From contig DATGQD010000005.1 in the NCBI GenBank assembly GCA_035304385.1, forward strand, positions 24,026-88,025: a stretch of DNA of 64,000 nucleotides. Reading direction: 5' to 3'. The notes under the pieces were generated by a model that had not been told where the DNA came from, did not search any database, and saw only the letters and a program-made list of their open reading frames with translations. Numbering within the stretch: the stretch's first letter is position 1; the number at the start of each line of letters is the position of its first letter. The position numbers and the translations under genes are program-made. Positions 60,796 through 64,000 of the stretch are shown piece by piece. This stretch comes from ZC4RG29 sp035304385 (GTDB lineage: Bacteria; Bacteroidota; Bacteroidia; Cytophagales; Cyclobacteriaceae).

Positions 60796-61035
60796 CTACT
60801 TCGAGCGCGTTCCTCCCAGTTTCTCTACTTCCCTGATCATGCCGGATGCTGTGATACCGAGTGCCTGCGCTATCTTGAACAACGTCTCGATGGAAGGCGT
60901 ACGTTTGCCTCGCTCGAGTTGAGAGATGTAGGTTCGGTCCAGATCACTGTCGGTAGCCAGTGCATCCTGCGAGAGTCCTTTCTTTTTGCGATGGTCCTTT
61001 AGAACTTTTCCGAATGTTTTAGAAATGTTATTCAT
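60796..61035 (-). CDS. XRE-family helix-turn-helix regulator
   Basis: 79 residues, a single Cro/C1-type HTH: KKKGLSQDALATDSDLDRTY followed by ISQLERGKRTPSIETLFKIA. The helix 2-turn-3 pattern with R-T-Y-I-S-Q-L-E-R-G is canonical for restriction-modification controllers and phage-like repressors, but neither neighbour is of that type. It is convergent with the reduced anti-sigma gene and divergent from the second ECF sigma. A 22-bp dyad lies 34 bp upstream of its start codon and is likely its operator. Confidence 0.92.
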   Translation of the reverse strand: MNNISKTFGKVLKDHRKKKGLSQDALATDSDLDRTYISQLERGKRTPSIETLFKIAQALGITASGMIREVEKLGGTRSK

Positions 61036-61068
61036 GTGTCGTGAATGTGCAAAAGTTTGAAAAAAGTG

Positions 61069-61090
61069 TTTGACGACTATAGTCTACAAA
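61069..61090. promoter_or_regulatory. Palindromic candidate operator of the XRE gene
   Basis: GACTATAGTC at 61075-61084 is a perfect 10-bp palindrome, flanked by TTTG on the left and CAAA on the right, giving an extended 22-bp dyad with 18 symmetric positions. It lies between the divergent XRE and second ECF sigma genes. Small Cro-like proteins bind sites of this size. The outer TTTG on the minus strand may also be the -33 box. Confidence 0.55.
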
Positions 61091-61258
61091 AAATAATTTT
61101 AATACCTTCATAGCAACAAACGCACCACCAAGGGTAATAATCGGACCAGCAACGGCATCCGAGTAGTAAGGTATTGTGTAAATCCAGCGCATAGCCCATC
61201 TGGTGCACCGGATTATCGGAGCCCGTAGGGGCTTACTTTCACGGTTCGTAGTTGTTCC

Positions 61259-61819
61259 TTGCAATCCTATCCAGACCATAGTGACGCGGAGCTTGTTTCC
61301 CTGCTAAGGACCGGCGACAAGCTTGCATTTGAAGTGATTTACCATCGGTATGCGGCGGAGTTGTATCGGTATGCCCGGAAGAGCGTTCCGGTACGCGAAG
61401 ACTGCGAGGAGATGGTGCAGGACGTATTTGAGTCGCTTTGGATACGTCACGAGGGTCTGGAGATCGACTCTCTTCGCCGTTATCTTTTTAAGTCCGTCCG
61501 CTATATGGTTATCCGGTACATTCAGCATAGGGGTGTTCGGCAGCGGTACGCGGAGCATTACAAGGTCTTTGCCAGCTTGTATGATATGGGCAATGCCGAC
61601 ACCGAAAGTGCTGAATCGCTGGGAAAGGCGATCATGACAAAGCTGGAGGGGCTGCCGGAGCGGTGTAGGATGGCCATAAAGCTTCGCATTTCGGATAATC
61701 TCTCCAACCAGGAGGTGGCGGAAAAAATGAATATCTCCCGGCGGACGGTCGAACTTTACATTTCCCGTGCGCTACGACACCTGCGGGCCTCCTTTGCGCA
61801 ATCCACCAAGGCCACCTGA
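61259..61819 (+). CDS. ECF sigma-70 factor (second module)
   Basis: 186 residues from a TTG start; no in-frame ATG precedes the conserved region. Region 2 is FEVIYHRYAAELYRYARKSV and CEEMVQDVFESLWIRH. Region 4 is LPERCRMAIKLRISDNLSNQ and EKMNISRRTVELYISRALRH. It matches the Bacteroidota FecI-type factors that control an adjacent SusC/TonB receptor. Its anti-sigma starts 135 bp later with an AT palindrome between. It presumably drives the receptor gene that starts at 63190. Confidence 0.93.
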   Translation: MQSYPDHSDAELVSLLRTGDKLAFEVIYHRYAAELYRYARKSVPVREDCEEMVQDVFESLWIRHEGLEIDSLRRYLFKSVRYMVIRYIQHRGVRQRYAEHYKVFASLYDMGNADTESAESLGKAIMTKLEGLPERCRMAIKLRISDNLSNQEVAEKMNISRRTVELYISRALRHLRASFAQSTKAT

Positions 61820-61828
61820 CGGTCATTA

Positions 61829-61846
61829 ATTTTTTTTAAAAAAAAT
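61829..61846. other. 18-bp perfect AT palindrome
   Basis: ATTTTTTTTAAAAAAAAT, a perfect palindrome, lies 10 bp after the sigma stop codon. It could be a weak bidirectional terminator-like hairpin, bent DNA or an UP-like element for the fecR promoter. Confidence 0.6.
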
Positions 61847-61954
61847 GGCTCGCGGCTATGTGTTTTTCGCAGGGTTCGTCACGGATATATAAAGACGGCA
61901 GTCAGGCCTGCCGGAAATTCTTAACTTAGAGTAAGTCCTGCTGTCCGGTACACC

Positions 61955-62917
61955 ATGGAAAAATCAGAATTTGACCGGTTATTGGAACGTTACCTGAATG
62001 ACAATGTCACCGAGCAGGAGAGGTTAAAGATCGAAGCCTGGCTGAATGTTGCCAAGACGAAGAGGGCGGATGACCAGGAATTGGACAAGGAAGCGGAGGA
62101 CCGTCTGTTCCGCAAGATTACAGGCAACCTCGACAAGCTCGATGAGTTGGTGACCCTGGAGCCTCCTTCCCGCAAGCACGCGGATATCACGCAATGGACG
62201 CTACGCCTGGCAGCCGCCCTGCTGGTTCTGGCCATCGTCATTTACGGCGTCCGATATGTGCAATATGAATATCAGCAAACGGAGCATGTTGCGGTCGGAT
62301 CGCAGGTTGATAAGCTCATCTTAAGTGATGGTTCGCTGGTCTGGCTACGGGGCGATAGCAAGTTGGTGTACTATGAAAAGCCGGGTATTCGATACAGCGA
62401 ACTTGTGGGAGAGGCGCTTTTTGAGGTGGCCAAAGATCCGGATCATCCCTTTATCATACAGTGCGGGGATGTGAGGTTGAAGGTGCTTGGGACGAGCTTC
62501 TCCGTGAAGGCCGGCGCCGACGAGGTAGAGCTCAAAGTGCTCACGGGGCGGGTGAACCTGTCGGCGGAAAAGGCTGAGCTGACGGTAGACGTAGCCCCTA
62601 ATGAGCAAGTGATATACCGCGGCGGCGCTATTGAAAGGCACACCCTGACGAAAGACGTTGTTGAAGCCGTTACCGAGAACACCGAGTACAATATGGAATT
62701 TTCCAATGTTCCGATGGAAGAGGTGTTTCGGAAGATTGAGCGCAAGTTTAACGTGCGGGTACGTTTTGCCAACCCGGGGATAGGGCGTTGCCGCATCACA
62801 GCGGATCTGACGGATCAGTCCCTGGAGAGTACGCTTCAGATGGTGACCGAGGTACTTGGCGTAACGTATAGCCGGCGTGGCGGGGAGGTCATCTTTGCCG
62901 GCAGCGGTTGCAATTGA
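61955..62917 (+). CDS. FecR-type anti-sigma factor, full length
   Basis: 320 residues. An N-terminal anti-sigma part (LLERYLNDNVTEQERLKIEA) precedes one membrane helix (about 83-98). The FecR domain (about 112-208) has LILSDGSLVWLRGDSKLVYY and VLGTSFSVKAGADEVELKVL. The C-terminal STN-like/DUF4974 domain (about 245-320) is NMEFSNVPMEEVFRKIERKF to the end. It relays the receptor state across the inner membrane and holds the ECF sigma at 61259. The short protein at 60222 aligns to its N- and C-terminal parts only. Confidence 0.94.
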   Translation: MEKSEFDRLLERYLNDNVTEQERLKIEAWLNVAKTKRADDQELDKEAEDRLFRKITGNLDKLDELVTLEPPSRKHADITQWTLRLAAALLVLAIVIYGVRYVQYEYQQTEHVAVGSQVDKLILSDGSLVWLRGDSKLVYYEKPGIRYSELVGEALFEVAKDPDHPFIIQCGDVRLKVLGTSFSVKAGADEVELKVLTGRVNLSAEKAELTVDVAPNEQVIYRGGAIERHTLTKDVVEAVTENTEYNMEFSNVPMEEVFRKIERKFNVRVRFANPGIGRCRITADLTDQSLESTLQMVTEVLGVTYSRRGGEVIFAGSGCN

Positions 62918-62941
62918 TCGATTAACCTAAACCTGACCTAT

Positions 62942-62980
62942 ATGAATGCAATAACGATCATGGATTTCAGTTCCGTCTGA
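62942..62980 (+). CDS. Possible 12-residue leader ORF before the SusC gene
   Basis: An ATG at 62942 opens a frame of 12 codons (MNAITIMDFSSV) ending in TGA at 62978-62980. It is followed seven bases later by a hairpin with a T run. The position recalls a leader peptide with conditional terminator, but no codon bias supports attenuation. It may be chance. Confidence 0.2.
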   Translation: MNAITIMDFSSV

Positions 62981-62987
62981 AACAGAA

Positions 62988-63018
62988 AACAGGAGCGTTT
63001 GAGCACTCCTGTTCTTTT
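62988..63018 (+). terminator. Hairpin with T-tract between fecR and the SusC gene
   Basis: AACAGGAG (62988-62995) and CTCCTGTT (63006-63013) form an 8-bp stem with a ten-base loop, followed by CTTTTCCC. It would reduce read-through from fecR into the receptor gene or act as the terminator of the sigma/FecR transcript. Confidence 0.65.
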
Positions 63019-63019
63019 C

Positions 63020-63150
63020 CCACCGGGTGAAGGGTGGGGTATCCTGCGGCCGGTGTCGCGAACCAACGCAGGATAGGATTCCCTCGATAAGACGACACTT
63101 GTTGGTCTGCATGTCTACCGTTTTCGCACAGAGCGCATAGACGGTACGAG
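63020..63150 (+). promoter_or_regulatory. Structured 5' leader of the SusC-family gene
   Basis: Several complementary pairs nest here: ATCCTGCG with CGCAGGAT, and TTCCCTCG with CGAGGGAG enclosing TACCGT with ACGGTA. The last stem ends about 40 bp before the receptor start. These may form a folded mRNA leader with a regulatory role. No promoter could be placed with confidence. Confidence 0.4.
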
Positions 63151-63189
63151 GGAGCTTTGTCTCATCAGAAAACAAAACCATCTCAAAAT

Positions 63190-64000
63190 ATGAAAAAAAG
63201 TTTTACCCTAAAACTTTGGAAGGTTATGAAACTATGTGCCTTACAGTGGATCATCGCGTTGATGTTCGCGGGCGTATCCGTTGCGTACGATGCAGAGGCG
63301 CAGGTCCTGGACCAGGAGATATCCATCAATCTGTCCGGCGTACCTTTCGAGGAAGCGTTACAGCAAATTCAGGACTTAACAAATGTTAAGTTTTTCTATA
63401 GTCCGGGCCAGCTGACCGGCGAGGGTCCGGTGACCTTGCAGGTGAACGGGCGCGCGCTGGGGGAGGTGCTGGAGGGGCTGTTGGGGCCACGGGGGATAGA
63501 ATATAGGGTGCATGAGCGTGAGGCGACGATAACGCTGCGAAAATCGGCAGCAACGCAACCTCAGTTGCCTGACAACAGTGAAGCGGGTTCAAAGAAGCGG
63601 CGGGCGCTGGTTGAGGTGACGGGCACCGTAACCGACGGCAGCGGCGAGCCTATGGCGGGGGTGAACGTGGTGGTAAAGGGGACAACGATCGGTACGACGA
63701 CGGATTCAGAAGGCAGGTACCGTATCGACGCGTCGGCCGAAGCCACGCTCGTGTTCTCATTCATCGGTTTTTCGTCATTCGAAACCAGGGTAGGCGGCAG
63801 GACGGTGATTGACGTTGTCTTGCAGGAAAACATCACCAGTTTGGGCGAAGTTGTTGTAAATGCGGGTTATTACTCGACGACCAGGAAGCTCCAGACCGGG
63901 AGCATTGTAAAAATTGAGGCCGAAGAAATTGCGCAACAGCCGGTGTCGGATCCGCTGGCAGCGTTGCAGGGAAGGGTGGCTGGGATGGAGATCGTTCAGA
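63190..64000 (+). CDS. SusC/RagA-family TonB-dependent receptor, 5' part
   Basis: The frame is open from ATG 63190 to the window edge, 270 residues. A signal peptide ends near YDAEAQ. An STN domain (about 45-115) has INLSGVPFEEALQQIQDLTN. A carboxypeptidase-like regulatory domain follows (VEVTGTVTDGSGEPMAGVNV, FIGFSSFETRVG), then the plug start with SLGEVVVNAGYY and VSDPLAALQGRVAGMEIV. The STN domain is what contacts the FecR anti-sigma, so this receptor is the likely partner of 61259 and 61955. Its ligand is unknown, and a SusD gene would be expected beyond the window. Confidence 0.95.
   Translation, partial: MKKSFTLKLWKVMKLCALQWIIALMFAGVSVAYDAEAQVLDQEISINLSGVPFEEALQQIQDLTNVKFFYSPGQLTGEGPVTLQVNGRALGEVLEGLLGPRGIEYRVHEREATITLRKSAATQPQLPDNSEAGSKKRRALVEVTGTVTDGSGEPMAGVNVVVKGTTIGTTTDSEGRYRIDASAEATLVFSFIGFSSFETRVGGRTVIDVVLQENITSLGEVVVNAGYYSTTRKLQTGSIVKIEAEEIAQQPVSDPLAALQGRVAGMEIVQ

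Overview
The window reads as a chromosomal segment of a Bacteroidota bacterium, most likely order Cytophagales (Chryseolinea/Ohtaekwangia-like). The evidence is a SusC-type TonB receptor start with an STN domain, ECF sigma/FecR anti-sigma pairs, a CRTAC1-type VCBS/ASPIC protein, DUF3857 proteins, the gene order pheA - aminotransferase - tyrA - DAHP synthase/chorismate mutase, and promoters that fit the Bacteroidota TTTG/TAnnTTTG form. The order-level placement is inference. I see no prophage, CRISPR array, rRNA operon or intact insertion sequence.

Layout. 1-9.0 kb: 3' part of an FG-GAP/ASPIC protein, a YeeE/YedE sulfur-transport pair, a HAD-IIA phosphatase, a rhomboid protease, a two-DTG aspartic protease and a subtilase with a large insertion. 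9.0-10.2 kb: a repeat-rich tRNA island on the minus strand, holding a frameshifted GIY-YIG gene, tRNA-Leu(CAG), three 59-bp tandem repeats, a truncated second tRNA-Leu(CAG), tRNA-Leu(GAG) and tRNA-Thr(CGT). 10.3-13.4 kb: an Rrf2 regulator followed by a 1-Cys peroxiredoxin with a dyad between them, an aminotransferase and a small lipoprotein. 13.6-17.9 kb: the Phe/Tyr biosynthesis operon, preceded by a leader peptide very rich in Phe and Tyr codons and a terminator/antiterminator pair (attenuator). 18.1-25.2 kb: a tightly packed exported cluster of a TPR/MORN-like giant, an active-looking DUF3857-transglutaminase and a second DUF3857 protein that has lost the catalytic residues. 25.3-27.8 kb: MscS channel and OmpA-like protein, divergent.

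27.9-47.0 kb is a long minus-strand run. In transcription order it holds a TM/zinc-ribbon protein, nuoH, a TPR histidine kinase lodged inside the complex I operon, nuoI-J-K-L-M-N, an amidophosphoribosyltransferase homologue, an EVE protein, two tandem secreted paralogues, pyrR, pyrB and a cystathionine beta-synthase-like enzyme. nuoA-G are not here.

47.2-58.9 kb: fabI and ispE; an EamA - LptF/G - tgt block on the minus strand; a LacI-type regulator; glycosyltransferase - ECF sigma - rsmG; a Fic protein with a cluster of TCCTAA/TTAGGA motifs upstream; an AlkZ-like protein and a WYL-like small protein. 59.6-64.0 kb: two cell-surface-signalling modules in tandem (ECF sigma plus anti-sigma). The first has a FecR protein lacking the FecR domain. 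The second is complete and leads into a SusC-family receptor cut by the window edge. An XRE regulator with a palindromic candidate operator lies between them.

The observations I rate highest are the Phe/Tyr attenuator, the histidine kinase translationally coupled to nuoH, the active/dead transglutaminase pair, the tRNA-Leu partial duplication with 59-bp repeats, and the reduced anti-sigma protein. All assignments come from reading motifs and context by eye; no database search or folding software was run.
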